Origin: Brucella haematophila
GTDB lineage: Bacteria; Pseudomonadota; Alphaproteobacteria; Rhizobiales; Rhizobiaceae
Direction of reading: 5' to 3'
Length of the DNA: 64,000 nucleotides
Assembly: GCF_005938105.1 (NCBI RefSeq)
Contig: NZ_VCPE01000009.1
Span: forward strand, 186,001 to 250,000
Below the pieces are notes generated by a model. That model saw only the letters and a list, made by a program, of their open reading frames with translations, searched no databases and was not told where the DNA came from. Position 1 is the first letter of the stretch. Each line of letters opens with the position of its first letter. Positions 1-9,348 of the stretch are shown piece after piece. Made by a program: the position numbers and the translations under genes.

Positions 1-323
1 TGAAGGCACCGGACGAAGCGAAGATTTGCACGCGCGTTTCCGGCGATCACATCGCGGTCGTTGGCGAAAATCGCAAGATGGTTGTCTTCCCGCTTGCTGA
101 AATCCCGGAAATGACACGCGGCAAGGGCGTTCGTCTGCAAAAATACAAGGATGGCGGCATTTCCGACATTCGCACATTCGCGATGGCCGACGGTCTGTCC
201 TGGCAGGATTCGGCAGAACGGACCTTTACGCGCAACAAGGAAGAACTCGTCGAGTGGATTGGCGCTCGCGCTTCTGCCGGACGCGTTGTCCCGAAGGGGT
301 TTCCGCGTTCGGGCAAGTTTTGA
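1..323 (+). CDS. parC: DNA topoisomerase IV subunit A, C-terminal end (partial)
   Basis: This is the 3' end of a gene that begins before the window; the frame is open from base 3 to the TGA at 321-323. About 106 residues are present. They look like the last blades of the GyrA/ParC C-terminal beta-pinwheel, including a '[15 protein letters not shown]' stretch of the GyrA-box type that wraps DNA. Topoisomerase IV decatenates daughter chromosomes; the ParC subunit carries the DNA-cleaving tyrosine, which lies upstream and is not visible. The protein ends 'GFPRSGKF', as I recall for Brucella-type ParC. A strong terminator follows directly. GyrA is the main alternative, but the ending favours ParC. 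Confidence 0.85.
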   Translation, partial: KAPDEAKICTRVSGDHIAVVGENRKMVVFPLAEIPEMTRGKGVRLQKYKDGGISDIRTFAMADGLSWQDSAERTFTRNKEELVEWIGARASAGRVVPKGFPRSGKF

Positions 324-344
324 CGCGCCCATCAAAACAATAAG

Positions 345-370
345 AAAAGGCGGCTTCTGCCGCCTTTTTC
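345..370 (+). terminator. Rho-independent terminator after parC
   Basis: The hairpin AAGGCGG / CCGCCTT with a short CTTCTG loop is followed by a T run. It lies 20 bp after the parC stop and just before the stop of the convergent bpt gene, so it may serve both strands. Confidence 0.85.
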
Positions 371-374
371 ATGT

Positions 375-1124
375 CTAGCCTTCAAACCGTTGCCACCCGC
401 GAGGGCCGAGATGTTCCTGCGGGGTGAAGCGGATTTTATACTGCATCTTGCGCGAACCCTCGACCCAATAGCCGAGATAGACATGCGGCAAGCCTGCGGC
501 GCGCGCCCGTTCGATATGGTCGAGAATCATATAGGTGCCGAGCGAACGGTCGTGCATATGCGGCGAGAAGAACGAATAGACCATGGAAAGGCCATCGGCC
601 ATCACATCGGTCAGCGCCACGGCGATCAGTTCACCGTCGCCCTTGGGATCGATAAAACTGTCGGGGCCGCGACGGCGATACTCGATGATCTGCGTGTTGA
701 CGTGGGTATCTTCAACCATCATCGCATAATCGAGCACGGTCATGTCCGACATGCCGCCTGAACGGTGGCGGGCGTCGAGATAATCGCGAAAAAGCGCATA
801 TTGCTCGGTGCTCGGCTGCGCCTTGTGCACGCGACCAACCAGATCACGATTCTGGTTCCAGACGCGGCGCATATTGCGCGTCATCTCGAACTCTCCCGCC
901 AGAATGCGCACGGAAACGCAGGCGCGGCAAAGCTCGCAGGCCGGACGATAGGCGATGTTCTGGGAGCGGCGGAAACCGCCTTGAGTCAGGAGATCGTTGA
1001 TCTCGTTGGCTTTATCGCCCACGAGATGCGTAAAAACTTTGCGCTCCATCTGCCCGTCGAGATACGGACAAGGCGATGGGGCCGTCAAAAAGAACTGCGG
1101 AGACTGTTGCGGTTGATGGGTCAT
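375..1124 (-). CDS. bpt: aspartate/glutamate leucyltransferase Bpt
   Basis: The 249-residue protein has the layout of the bacterial leucyl/arginyl-tRNA-protein transferase family (ATE N- and C-terminal domains). Bpt moves leucine from Leu-tRNA to proteins whose N-terminus is Asp or Glu, marking them for ClpAP through the N-end rule. The N-terminal domain shows a Cys cluster '[13 protein letters not shown]' near residues 62-74. The C-terminal GNAT-like part shows '[25 protein letters not shown]', shared by ATE proteins. Length fits the family. It converges on parC and seems to be a single-gene unit. The older name Ate (arginyltransferase) is the main annotation alternative; proteobacterial short forms are usually Bpt. 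Confidence 0.9.
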   Translation of the reverse strand: MTHQPQQSPQFFLTAPSPCPYLDGQMERKVFTHLVGDKANEINDLLTQGGFRRSQNIAYRPACELCRACVSVRILAGEFEMTRNMRRVWNQNRDLVGRVHKAQPSTEQYALFRDYLDARHRSGGMSDMTVLDYAMMVEDTHVNTQIIEYRRRGPDSFIDPKGDGELIAVALTDVMADGLSMVYSFFSPHMHDRSLGTYMILDHIERARAAGLPHVYLGYWVEGSRKMQYKIRFTPQEHLGPRGWQRFEG

Positions 1125-1240
1125 TCAATATCCACGAAATGGCAATACCGAAACCATCACGATATCTGACAAGGATCGAACCGACGGCGCAAAACGTCAA
1201 GTGGCATTTTGCGCAGCCGGCTCTGAATTTTTTTGATCTT

Positions 1241-1300
1241 AGAGCGCATGTCGAAAAGTGCGAAGCGATTTTCGGGACAAGATGCGCGTCAAAGAAATGA
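1241..1300 (-). repeat. Repeat family B, partial copy B1
   Basis: Read on the minus strand this matches the right half of the elements at 12292-12437 and 54570-54669: an 'acgcgcatctt...ccgaaaa' block, then 'cgcacttttcg' and 'atgcgct'. It sits between bpt and the RDD gene. The rest of the 246-bp gap shows no coding signal. Confidence 0.65.
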
Positions 1301-1370
1301 TTTAAGATGGGTGTGTTTCCCTCCACATCGGTTGGTGTCGGGAAACACGAAACTGTCTTTGAGCGCGATC

Positions 1371-1841
1371 TTAACGATCCGAGCGGATGACCGCCGTACC
1401 AAGCAGAAGATCGTGCACCGTGCGCTTGCGGTCGAGAACCAGCGTTGCAAGCAGGATCAGCGGCGTCAGCACGACATTGAGGCCCCAGAACAGCACCGAG
1501 TGAACGATGGCGAGCATCGGGTCTACCATGCCGCCTTCAAGCCGGACGAGCTTGAGGTTCATCATCTGCATGCCCTTTGTGGCCTGCTGCGGGCCGCCCA
1601 TGGTGCGCGACACATAGATCAGCGCGACGATGGGGAACATGATGCCGTAGAGCATCCAGCCGATGCCAAGCGTCAGTATGCCGAACAGCGCAATGATGAT
1701 TGCGGCCGGGATACACAGCAGAAAGACGATGAGATAATCGATGAGAAAAGCCATCATCCGGCGCGTACGCACGCCTTCGAAGAAAGCCCGGCTGTCGTAA
1801 CGCGGAGCCATGATCTCGCCGTGCAGGATATGGTCGGACAT
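1371..1841 (-). CDS. RDD family integral membrane protein
   Basis: A 156-residue membrane protein of the RDD family. It has the typical Arg near residue 28 followed by 'AFLIDYLIVFLL' and three hydrophobic segments (about 30-55, 57-78 and 110-135). The C-terminal 'DRKRTVHDLLLGTAVI' is the conserved cytoplasmic end of RDD proteins, where His-Asp follows a basic cluster. The biochemical role is unknown; some RDD proteins take part in ion transport or stress tolerance. The start is supported by a GGAAAAA-like site before ATG. It lies alone between repeat B1 and repeat A1. Confidence 0.85.
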   Translation of the reverse strand: MSDHILHGEIMAPRYDSRAFFEGVRTRRMMAFLIDYLIVFLLCIPAAIIIALFGILTLGIGWMLYGIMFPIVALIYVSRTMGGPQQATKGMQMMNLKLVRLEGGMVDPMLAIVHSVLFWGLNVVLTPLILLATLVLDRKRTVHDLLLGTAVIRSDR

Positions 1842-1985
1842 TTTTCCTTCCAGTCGTTTAAAAAGACAACCGGAGACAAGACAACGTCCGGCGTCGCTCC
1901 GCCTTCCGGGCGGAACGCTACGAACATGGTAAATGAAGTGGGCCGTTTCAAGGAAGGGGCCAGAGAAAGCACTGGCAACCTGTCC

Positions 1986-2127
1986 GTGTCTGATTCAAAA
2001 GTCGCCATGCCGGTCTGCAAATGGCAATTTCTGTGCTTCCGGTGCTCACGTACCCAAAAGTACGCTGCGCTCCGGTTCTCGAAATCACCATTTTCGCCAC
2101 GGCCTGTCGCTTTTTAATTCAGACACT
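1986..2127. repeat. Repeat family A, copy A1 (imperfect palindrome, about 142 bp)
   Basis: The ends are inverted ('gtgtctgatt' and 'aattcagacac'). The inner arms contain 'aaatggcaattt' against 'aaatcaccatttt', around a GTAC-rich centre ('cacgtaccc' / 'aagtacgctgcg'). The same architecture occurs at 10464-10601 and 29756-29896. The element ends 3 bp from the hemB stop codon, so a hemB transcript would carry it as a long hairpin. It resembles the palindromic Bru-RS elements reported for Brucella, but I cannot align them here. Confidence 0.8.
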
Positions 2128-2130
2128 AGC

Positions 2131-3174
2131 TTAGCCGCGCTGTTTCAGCTTTTCGGCGACCTCAATTGCGAAATAGGTGAGGATGCCGTCGCATCCGGCG
2201 CGCTTGAAAGCCAGAAGGCTTTCCATCATCACCTTTTCTTCATCGATCCAGCCATTGATACCGGCGGCCTTGATCATCGCGTATTCACCCGACACCTGAT
2301 AGGCATAGGTGGGCAGGCGGAATTCGCTTTTCAGCCGGTGGATAATGTCGAGATAGGGCATGCCAGGCTTGACCATCAGCATGTCCGCGCCCTCGGCAAT
2401 ATCCTGCTCGGCTTCGCGCACTGCTTCTTCCGGATTGGCCGGGTCGAGATAATAGGTCTTCTTGTCGCCTTTCAGCAGTCCCTGCGTGCCGATGGCCTCG
2501 CGATAGGGGCCATAGAAAGCCGATGCGAATTTCGTCGCATAGGACATGATCGGAATGTGATGATAGCCGTTCTCGTCCAGCGCCTGACGGATCGCGCCGA
2601 TACGGCCGTCCATCATGTCGGATGGCGCGATGATATCGGCACCGGCTTCAGCCTGCGAAAGCGCGCCGCGCACAACCATGGCTACGGATTCGTCATTGAC
2701 GATCTCGCCATCGCGCAAAATGCCGTCATGGCCATGCGTGGTAAAGGGATCGAGCGCGGCATCGGTGATGACGCCGATCTCCGGCACTTCCTTCTTGATC
2801 GCGCGCACGGCACGGTTGATCAGATTGTCGGGGCTGGCGACAAAGGCGCCGTCATCCGTTTTCACTTCCGCCTTTTCGCGCGGGAAGGGGGCAATGGCAG
2901 GAATGCCAAGCTTGGCGGCTTTCTCGGCCATGCGCACCGCCATATCGACCGAATAGCGCTCGACACCCGGCATGGCTTCCACAGGTTCGGAAACGCCGTT
3001 TCCGTAGGTGAGGAAGAATGGCAGGATCAGATCGTCCACCGTCAGTTGCGTTTCCTGCACCAGCCTGCGCGACCAGTCGGCCTTGCGCATACGGCGCAAA
3101 CGGCGGCTGCCGGTCACGTCATCGACATGTCTGCCGATATGAGGGGGGAGATATTTGGATTGACGGTCGCTCAT
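2131..3174 (-). CDS. hemB: delta-aminolevulinic acid dehydratase (porphobilinogen synthase)
   Basis: Condenses two 5-aminolevulinate molecules into porphobilinogen in heme synthesis. The chosen ATG at 3174 gives 347 residues beginning 'MSDRQSKY', the usual start; the frame stays open upstream but without family similarity. The two active-site lysines are visible: K215 in 'MSYATKFASAFYGPYRE' and K269 in 'MLMVKPGMPYLD' (the Schiff-base lysine). At the metal site, 'DAALDPFTTHGHDG' (D138, D142, D150) replaces the three zinc-binding cysteines of other forms. The enzyme should therefore be of the Mg-dependent, zinc-independent type. Repeat A1 abuts the stop codon. Confidence 0.95.
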   Translation of the reverse strand: MSDRQSKYLPPHIGRHVDDVTGSRRLRRMRKADWSRRLVQETQLTVDDLILPFFLTYGNGVSEPVEAMPGVERYSVDMAVRMAEKAAKLGIPAIAPFPREKAEVKTDDGAFVASPDNLINRAVRAIKKEVPEIGVITDAALDPFTTHGHDGILRDGEIVNDESVAMVVRGALSQAEAGADIIAPSDMMDGRIGAIRQALDENGYHHIPIMSYATKFASAFYGPYREAIGTQGLLKGDKKTYYLDPANPEEAVREAEQDIAEGADMLMVKPGMPYLDIIHRLKSEFRLPTYAYQVSGEYAMIKAAGINGWIDEEKVMMESLLAFKRAGCDGILTYFAIEVAEKLKQRG

Positions 3175-3361
3175 TGAATTATTCCCGAGAATGGAAGCCG
3201 CGATGCCTATGCTTTGATATGCAATCAAGGGCTGACTTCGGATGCGCACCGTTTATCACGGGAAAAGTGGTGAAACCAAGAAGATTGGCCGGTACGCGCC
3301 TGTGTGGGATTGACGCGGGGCGTCTCACTTTCTACCCATTTGTTGGAACGGGAGACAAGAT

Positions 3362-4414
3362 ATGCAGATTGACTTTGGCGGTGGCGGCGAAATCAGCTTT
3401 GAACGCAAGGGAAAAGCCGGTCTGGTAAAGCTGACGCGAACCGCAGCGCTTAACGCGCTGACGCATAAGATGATTCTGGCGCTCGACCGCGCATTGCAGG
3501 CTTGGGAAGACGATCCCGAAGTCGCCTGCGTGATTCTCGAAGGTGAGGGCCGGGCATTCTGCGCTGGCGGCGATGTCGTCGCGGCTTACAAGGCTGGCCG
3601 TGAGGGCACGCCCGCTTATGATTTCTTCCGTGACGAATATCGGCTCAATGCCCGCATAGGCCGGTTTCCCAAGCCCTATATCTCGTTGATCAACGGGATC
3701 ATCATGGGCGGGGGCGCTGGTATTTCGGTGCATGGCTCGCACCGTATCGTGACCGAGAACACCATGTTCGCCATGCCGGAAACGGGAATCGGCTTCTTTC
3801 CCGATGTCGGCGGAAGCGCGTTCCTGCCGCATCTTCACGACAATTTCGGATATTATCTTGCCTTGACGGGCAATCGCATTCGCTGGGGCGATTGTCTCCA
3901 GAGTGGGATTGCCACCCACGCGGTTGCGGCAAGTGACCTGCACGACCTGCGCGATGATCTCATCGCGACTGCGGATATCGATGCTGCGCTGACGCGCAGC
4001 CAATATCCCGATTTCGAAACATCCGCCGAAGCGCGGCATGTGATCAATGAGAGCTTTTCCGGTGCAACGCTTGCCGATTGCATGAATTTGCTGGACAAGG
4101 CCGCCGCTTCGGGCAGCAAACCGGCGACGGATATTTTGAATGTGATCGCAACGCGGTCGCCAACCAGCGTGGCGGTTACCTTCCGGCAGATCGCCGACGG
4201 GCGTCCGCTCGACCTCGATGATTGCATGCGGATGGAATATCGCATCGCCAGCCGGATGCTTGAAGCCCACGACTTCTATGAAGGCGTGCGGGCGTTGCTG
4301 ATCGACAAGGATGGCGCGCCGTCCTGGCAACCGGCTTCCATCGAGGATGTGAAACCGGAACAGGTAAACGCCTATTTCGTCAATCTTGGCGAAAAGGAAC
4401 TGACGTTCTCATGA
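3362..4414 (+). CDS. enoyl-CoA hydratase/isomerase family, likely 3-hydroxyisobutyryl-CoA hydrolase
   Basis: A crotonase-fold protein of 350 residues, the length of the ECH_2 (HIBYL-CoA hydrolase) subgroup rather than the 260 residues of simple hydratases. It likely hydrolyses 3-hydroxyisobutyryl-CoA in valine breakdown. 'GRAFCAGGDV' (about residues 62-71) and 'NGIIMGGGAGISVHG' (about 109-123) form the oxyanion hole, and 'MPETGIGFFPDVGG' carries the catalytic Glu typical of the hydrolase group. The C-terminal 'EGVRALLIDKDGAPSWQPASIEDV' is characteristic of the hydrolase. The start follows 'ggagacaagat'. A DUF6163 gene follows within 11 bp. Confidence 0.88.
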   Translation: MQIDFGGGGEISFERKGKAGLVKLTRTAALNALTHKMILALDRALQAWEDDPEVACVILEGEGRAFCAGGDVVAAYKAGREGTPAYDFFRDEYRLNARIGRFPKPYISLINGIIMGGGAGISVHGSHRIVTENTMFAMPETGIGFFPDVGGSAFLPHLHDNFGYYLALTGNRIRWGDCLQSGIATHAVAASDLHDLRDDLIATADIDAALTRSQYPDFETSAEARHVINESFSGATLADCMNLLDKAAASGSKPATDILNVIATRSPTSVAVTFRQIADGRPLDLDDCMRMEYRIASRMLEAHDFYEGVRALLIDKDGAPSWQPASIEDVKPEQVNAYFVNLGEKELTFS

Positions 4415-4424
4415 GGAATTGCTG

Positions 4425-4859
4425 ATGCATATGGATGAGCTGCGCCAGCACGCGCAACCGACCGGCCTCGAATGGACATTTACCTGGTTCATTCGCTTGC
4501 TGGCGCTTACCGCACTGGCGAGCGGCGTTCTCTATTGGGTGCGGCTCATCGGTATTCATCCGGGATTGCTATGGCGGTTCGATCTGATGCCATGGATGTG
4601 GCAGACCGCCGTTGTCGCGCTGGCTGTGTTAATGCCTGTTGCTGCAACGGGTCTCTGGATGCGGGCAACCTGGGGCCCGGTGCTCTGGTTCGTTGCCGCA
4701 ATCGGCGAGATCAGCATCTATTCGGTTTTCGAGCGGAACTTCGAAAGCAGACCGTTGACGGTTACGTTCAATGCGCTGTGCATCGTCATGTATATCGTGT
4801 TCCGCGTTCTGCTGGTTCTGGAAAAGCGGCGGCAGGCAAAGGCCAGCATTTCCGCCTGA
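4425..4859 (+). CDS. DUF6163 family membrane protein
   Basis: The ATG at 4425 is chosen because GAGGA lies 7 bp upstream; a TTG at 4419 is also in frame. The 144-residue protein has four hydrophobic segments (about 18-37, 52-77, 84-104 and 113-132) and a short basic tail. It resembles the uncharacterised DUF6163 family of Rhizobiales. It follows the hydrolase gene closely and precedes ldtR, an order I recall as conserved in Brucella. Its function is not known. Confidence 0.75.
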   Translation: MHMDELRQHAQPTGLEWTFTWFIRLLALTALASGVLYWVRLIGIHPGLLWRFDLMPWMWQTAVVALAVLMPVAATGLWMRATWGPVLWFVAAIGEISIYSVFERNFESRPLTVTFNALCIVMYIVFRVLLVLEKRRQAKASISA

Positions 4860-4927
4860 TTGCGGGGGCAGGTAAGTAAACATTAAGCCTGAATTTGCAT
4901 TCCTCTCGGTAAGCTACTGTTAAGTCT

Positions 4928-4939
4928 GACTTTTAAGTC
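4928..4939. promoter_or_regulatory. Short inverted repeat upstream of ldtR, possible MarR-type operator
   Basis: GACTT-TT-AAGTC lies about 120 bp before ldtR, in a stretch with several TTAAG words (4902-4938). MarR proteins often bind such short palindromes in their own promoters. This is position-based inference only. Confidence 0.3.
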
Positions 4940-5058
4940 GAATTTTATGCATCTCCCCTAAAGTCCTCTCAAGACAGCGAGAAACATCGCTGCATAAAAC
5001 AGGAAGAGAGCTGCATCGAGGATTTCCCGAATGCGGCTCCGACAGAGAGGCAAAGACA

Positions 5059-5568
5059 ATGATGAATGCTCAGCGCAAGATCGACGCTCCGCTCTATGCT
5101 CCGGAAGCCGCACTCCGCAGCCTGTATCTGGAAGCCCTTCAGCTGGTAGAGCGTCTGCACCGCCGCCTGCTCGATGTTGTGAAGGATGAGTTCGACCGCA
5201 ACGGTCAGCTCGACATCAACGCAACGCAGGCGCTGCTGCTCTTCAACATTGGCAATTCGGAACTGACCGCCGGTGAACTGCGCTCGCGCGGTTACTATCT
5301 CGGCTCGAATGTTTCCTACAACCTCAAGAAGCTTGTCGAAATGGGCTTCATTCATCATCAGCGTTCGCGTGTTGATCGCCGTTCGGTGCGTGTCAGCCTG
5401 ACCGACAAGGGCAATGAAATCGCCAATCAGGTTGCTGCTCTTTATGAACGTCACGTCCTGTCCATCGAACAGGTCGGCGGAATTCAGGTTGAAGAATTCA
5501 TGGCGATGAACAAGTCTCTGCAGCGCCTCGACCGCTTCTGGAACGACAGCATCGCTTATCGTCTCTGA
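5059..5568 (+). CDS. ldtR: MarR-family transcriptional regulator LdtR
   Basis: A 169-residue winged-helix regulator. The DNA-reading part is visible as 'LTAGELRSRGYYLGSNVSYNLKKLVEMGFI' (helix-turn-helix, about residues 70-100), followed by the wing 'RSRVDRRSVRVSLTDKG'. Long N- and C-terminal helices should form the dimer. It matches my memory of LdtR, described in Liberibacter and Sinorhizobium as the regulator of an L,D-transpeptidase gene. Here the transpeptidase gene is the next one downstream on the same strand, which supports the assignment. It may start at either of two adjacent ATGs (5059 or 5062). Confidence 0.85.
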   Translation: MMNAQRKIDAPLYAPEAALRSLYLEALQLVERLHRRLLDVVKDEFDRNGQLDINATQALLLFNIGNSELTAGELRSRGYYLGSNVSYNLKKLVEMGFIHHQRSRVDRRSVRVSLTDKGNEIANQVAALYERHVLSIEQVGGIQVEEFMAMNKSLQRLDRFWNDSIAYRL

Positions 5569-5893
5569 TAAATCGACCGGTGTTCCGGGAAGTTTGTTGC
5601 AGAACGGACACAACAGACCTGCATTTGCTGAAGCGGATGGGCAATTATGCTTCGATCTTGATGCGCGTGGCTTGCAAACTGGGCCGCGCGACATGATTAA
5701 GCCATAAAAACCGACATAAGCAGTTCTCAAGACTGCACGGGCAAGAATGTGCCATCTTCCAACAGGTCGGGAGATATAAGCGGGCGCGCATGTTTGCGGG
5801 TCGCCTATCGCCTTGACACTCTGTTGCTGATATTCTCGGACGACTGCCGCCGACATTAAGCTGTGAGCGGCGCGCCTTTTTGGGACCAAGCAA
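5569..5893 (+). other. Gene-free region between ldtR and the L,D-transpeptidase gene
   Basis: These 325 bp hold no convincing ORF on the plus strand. A TTGACA at 5813-5818 could be a -35 box, but no good -10 box lies at standard spacing. A hairpin-like GC-rich stretch (5864-5877) lies just before the start codon. The long leader and possible promoter suggest the transpeptidase gene is transcribed separately from ldtR and regulated here. Confidence 0.45.
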
Positions 5894-7195
5894 ATGACCA
5901 AAACTGACAAGAATGCCGAAGCTTTCAAAGTGGACCGCCGCCGCTTCCTGCGCGGTGCTGCAACAGCCGGCCTTTCCGTGGCAGCCTCGGCTTTTGCGAC
6001 CTCGTCCTTTGCACAGCAGGCTTTTAACGATGTGCTCGCGTCGCCGCGGCGCGGTAACTGGGATGACCAGTTCGATGCGCGCGCGACAGGCGGCCAGAAG
6101 GTTGCGACCAACCAGCCGGTTCTGAGCCAGCAGACCATCGGCAATATCCAGGGCGCTATCGCACAATATACCGATATTGCCGGTCGCGGCGGCTGGCCAA
6201 CAGTTCCGGGCAATGCAAAGCTTCAGCTTGGCGCGAACGACCAGTCGGTCCAGTATCTGCGCAAGCGCCTGATGGTTTCCGGCGATCTGCCGCAGGGCGC
6301 TGGTCTTTCCAATGCTTTTGACACCTATGTCGATGCGGCAGTGAAGCGTTTCCAGGCGCGTCACGGTCTGCCCGCAGACGGCGTGATGGGCCAGTTCACC
6401 TATGCCGCAATGAATGTGGATGCCAATACGCGTCTCGGTCAGCTCCAGACCAATTTGCAGCGCCTGTCGCCGCTGGTCAGCGCCGGTATGCAGGAACAGC
6501 GCTTCGTGATGGTGAATATTCCTGCCGCACGGATCGAAGCCGTTGAAAACGGCAGCGTCATGCAGCGTCATACTGCCGTTGTTGGCAAGATCGACCGTCA
6601 GACGCCGCTTCTCAATTCGAAAATTCACGAAGTCATTCTCAATCCTTACTGGACGGCGCCGAAGTCGATCATCCAGAAGGACATCATTCCGTTGATGCGG
6701 AAGGATCCGCAATATCTGACGAAGAACAAGATTCGTCTTTACAATCAGGCCGGTCAGGAAGTGCCGCCGGAAACCATCGACTGGAACACGGATGACGCTG
6801 TGAAGCTGATGTTCCGTCAGGACCCGGGCAAGATTAACGCCATGTCCTCGACCAAGATCAACTTCCATAATCAGTATGCCGTCTACATGCACGATACGCC
6901 GCAGAAGAGCTATTTCAACAAGCTCATGCGTTTCGACTCGTCGGGCTGCGTGCGCGTGCAGAATGTTCGCGATCTGGACGTATGGCTTTTGAAGAACACG
7001 GCTGGCTGGGATCGTCAGAACATCGAGGAAACGATCCGGACAGGCAACAATACGCCTATTCAGGTTGCCGACCCTGTGCCGCTGCACTTCGTGTACATCT
7101 CTGCCTGGTCGACGGGCGACGGCGTTGTGCAGTTCCGCGACGATATCTACAAGATGGACGGCGCAGCATCGCTGGCGCTTGGCACCGACACCTGA
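5894..7195 (+). CDS. ldtP: L,D-transpeptidase (YcbB/LdtD-like) with peptidoglycan-binding domain, Tat-exported
   Basis: Makes 3-3 peptide cross-links in periplasmic peptidoglycan. The 433-residue protein starts with a twin-arginine signal ('DRRRFLRGAATAG', about residues 14-26, with a cleavage-like 'SSFAQQ' near 40). A PG_binding_1 domain follows (about 108-174, 'VQYLRKRLMVSG' and 'GVMGQFTYAAMNV'). The YkuD catalytic domain spans about 204-370, with H333 in 'YMHDTP' and nucleophile C352 in 'SSGCVRV'. 'HDTP ... SSGCVR' is typical of the YcbB branch. It lies downstream of ldtR, its presumed regulator. The symbol follows the Liberibacter usage. Confidence 0.9.
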   Translation: MTKTDKNAEAFKVDRRRFLRGAATAGLSVAASAFATSSFAQQAFNDVLASPRRGNWDDQFDARATGGQKVATNQPVLSQQTIGNIQGAIAQYTDIAGRGGWPTVPGNAKLQLGANDQSVQYLRKRLMVSGDLPQGAGLSNAFDTYVDAAVKRFQARHGLPADGVMGQFTYAAMNVDANTRLGQLQTNLQRLSPLVSAGMQEQRFVMVNIPAARIEAVENGSVMQRHTAVVGKIDRQTPLLNSKIHEVILNPYWTAPKSIIQKDIIPLMRKDPQYLTKNKIRLYNQAGQEVPPETIDWNTDDAVKLMFRQDPGKINAMSSTKINFHNQYAVYMHDTPQKSYFNKLMRFDSSGCVRVQNVRDLDVWLLKNTAGWDRQNIEETIRTGNNTPIQVADPVPLHFVYISAWSTGDGVVQFRDDIYKMDGAASLALGTDT

Positions 7196-7218
7196 TTTTT
7201 CGGTATTTCTTACTGAGC

Positions 7219-7252
7219 AAAAGCCGTTCCGAGCATTCGGGGCGGCTTTTTT
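7219..7252 (+). terminator. Rho-independent terminator after ldtP
   Basis: AAAGCCG..CCGA / TCGG..CGGCTTT hairpin with an internal loop, followed by six T residues, 24 bp after the stop codon. Confidence 0.85.
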
Positions 7253-7390
7253 AGTTCTAAAACCTATATCAAATCGGTTTGCCGCATTTTGGAACATGCT
7301 TTTCGCTTTGCGGCCATTGGCCTAGGGCATTCAAGTGTGATAATGCGCCTCATCCAATAGCTTTTACCGGCTGACCCGGAGGGTGTGAAA

Positions 7391-8710
7391 ATGTCTCAAG
7401 CCAACGCCGCCGCCAAGAATGCGTTTTCCGACGCTTTCTTCAATGCAAGCCTCGAGGACATCGATTCCGAAATTTTCGGTGCAATTCGCAACGAACTCGG
7501 TCGTCAGCGCCATGAAATCGAGCTGATCGCCTCGGAAAACATTGTCTCGCGCGCTGTTCTTGAAGCGCAGGGTTCCATCCTCACCAACAAATATGCCGAA
7601 GGCTATCCGGGCAAGCGCTATTATGGCGGCTGCCAGTATGTGGACGTGGTGGAAGAACTGGCGATTGAACGCGCCAAGAAGCTTTTCGGCTGCGAATTCG
7701 CCAATGTTCAGCCGAATTCCGGCAGCCAGATGAACCAGGCCGTGTTCCTGGCTCTGCTTCAGCCGGGTGACACCTTCATGGGTCTCGACCTCAATTCGGG
7801 CGGCCATCTTACGCACGGTTCGCCAGTCAACATGTCTGGCAAGTGGTTCAACGTCGTGTCCTATGGCGTCCGTCAGGATGACCATCTGCTGGATATGGAC
7901 GAAGTGGCTCGTCTCGCACGCGAAAACAAGCCAAAGCTGATTCTGGCTGGCGGTACCGCCTATTCGCGCGTCTGGGACTGGAAGCGCTTCCGTGAAATCG
8001 CTGATGAAGTCGGCGCTTACCTCATGGTCGATATGGCGCATATCGCCGGTCTGGTTGCTGGTGGTCAGCATCCTTCGCCGATCCCGCATGCACATGTCTG
8101 CACGACGACGACGCACAAGTCTCTGCGCGGTCCGCGTGGCGGCATGATCCTGACCAACGATGCCGATCTGGCGAAGAAGTTCAATTCGGCTGTGTTCCCG
8201 GGTCTTCAGGGCGGTCCGCTGATGCACGTTATCGCCGCCAAGGCGGTTGCCTTCGGTGAAGCGCTGAAGCCTGAATTCAAGCTTTATGCCAAGAACGTCG
8301 TCGATAATGCGCGCGCGCTCTCGGAAGAACTGAAGTCGCATGGCCTCGATATCGTCTCCGGCGGCACTGATAACCATCTGATGCTGGTTGATCTGCGTCC
8401 GAAGAACGCAACGGGCAAGCGTGCGGAAGCCGCTCTTGGCCGCGCCAACATCACCTGCAACAAGAACGGCATTCCGTTCGACCCTGAAAAGCCGTTCGTC
8501 ACCTCCGGCGTTCGTCTCGGCACACCAGCGGGCACCACGCGCGGCTTCGGCGTAACCGAATTCAAGGAAATCGGCTCGCTGATCGCTGAAGTTCTCGACG
8601 GTCTGAAGGTTGCCAATTCCGACGAAGGCAATGCCGCTGTCGAACAGGCTGTGAAGGAAAAGGTTGTCGCTCTGACCGACCGTTTCCCGATGTATGGCTA
8701 TCAGGGATAA
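7391..8710 (+). CDS. glyA: serine hydroxymethyltransferase
   Basis: A PLP enzyme interconverting serine and glycine while charging tetrahydrofolate with a one-carbon unit. The ATG at 7391 is preferred over an in-frame GTG at 7385 because GGAGGG (7379-7384) is then well spaced. The 439 residues fit the family. Visible motifs are '[12 protein letters not shown]' (about 46-57), 'YPGKRYYGG', '[13 protein letters not shown]', and the PLP lysine K243 in '[15 protein letters not shown]'. Strong terminators precede and follow the gene, so it is a single-gene unit. No glycine riboswitch architecture was seen in the 130-bp leader. Confidence 0.96.
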   Translation: MSQANAAAKNAFSDAFFNASLEDIDSEIFGAIRNELGRQRHEIELIASENIVSRAVLEAQGSILTNKYAEGYPGKRYYGGCQYVDVVEELAIERAKKLFGCEFANVQPNSGSQMNQAVFLALLQPGDTFMGLDLNSGGHLTHGSPVNMSGKWFNVVSYGVRQDDHLLDMDEVARLARENKPKLILAGGTAYSRVWDWKRFREIADEVGAYLMVDMAHIAGLVAGGQHPSPIPHAHVCTTTTHKSLRGPRGGMILTNDADLAKKFNSAVFPGLQGGPLMHVIAAKAVAFGEALKPEFKLYAKNVVDNARALSEELKSHGLDIVSGGTDNHLMLVDLRPKNATGKRAEAALGRANITCNKNGIPFDPEKPFVTSGVRLGTPAGTTRGFGVTEFKEIGSLIAEVLDGLKVANSDEGNAAVEQAVKEKVVALTDRFPMYGYQG

Positions 8711-8734
8711 TCAGTCCCTGAAAGAAGAGTATCA

Positions 8735-8770
8735 AAAGCCCCGTTCAACCTTGTTGAGCGGGGCTTTTTT
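8735..8770 (+). terminator. Rho-independent terminator after glyA
   Basis: Long stem GCCCCG-TTCAAC / GTTGAG-CGGGGC with a CTT loop and a run of six T residues. Confidence 0.92.
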
Positions 8771-8869
8771 GCCCCTCATATCCGGTGCGTCGCATTCGGT
8801 ATGTTGATTGGCGCAGATCAGCTATGATCTATAGGAATCAGTCTTCGAAGAGTTAAGTGAAAGAGTTCT

Positions 8870-9346
8870 ATGCGTTGTCCCTATTGCCAATCTGAAGATA
8901 CGCAAGTGAAGGATTCCCGTCCTGCGGAGGACGGTGCCGTTATTCGCAGGCGTCGTGTCTGTTCGGTCTGCGGCGGGCGCTTTACGACATTCGAGCGCGT
9001 TCAGCTTCGCGACCTGATGGTGGTAAAAAAGAGCGGACGCCGCGTGCCTTTCGACCGTGACAAGCTGACCCGCTCTATCGAAGTGGCGCTGCGCAAGCGC
9101 GATGTCGACAGCGAGCGCGTCGAGCGCGCAATTTCCGGGATTGTGCGCCAGCTCGAAAGTTCGGGCGAGGCGGAGGTGACGTCCGACGAGATTGGCCGTC
9201 TGGCAATGGATGCCCTCAAGGGTGTGGATGATATTGCCTATATCCGGTTTGCATCGGTCTACCGCAATTTCAGCAAGGCCGTCGATTTCCATAACGTGAT
9301 CGATGAGCTGGCAGCCCCCGATTCCGAGGACGATCTGGATAAATAG
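8870..9346 (+). CDS. nrdR: transcriptional repressor NrdR
   Basis: Represses ribonucleotide reductase genes in response to ATP/dATP. The 158-residue protein has an N-terminal zinc ribbon (C3, C6, C31, C34 in 'CPYC' and 'CSVC') followed by an ATP-cone domain (about 48-138, '[21 protein letters not shown]'). Length and layout are standard. It starts the nrdR-ribD pair; ribD begins 2 bp after its stop. No NrdR-box pair was recognised nearby. Confidence 0.96.
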   Translation: MRCPYCQSEDTQVKDSRPAEDGAVIRRRRVCSVCGGRFTTFERVQLRDLMVVKKSGRRVPFDRDKLTRSIEVALRKRDVDSERVERAISGIVRQLESSGEAEVTSDEIGRLAMDALKGVDDIAYIRFASVYRNFSKAVDFHNVIDELAAPDSEDDLDK

Positions 9347-9348
9347 GC

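Noticed and set aside
5645-7297. A 550-codon open frame on the minus strand
   Set aside because: It runs opposite to the clearly real L,D-transpeptidase gene, has no family motif, and reflects the codon bias of a GC-rich gene.
7253-7390. Glycine or other riboswitch before glyA
   Set aside because: No tandem glycine-aptamer features or expression platform could be found in the 138-bp leader.
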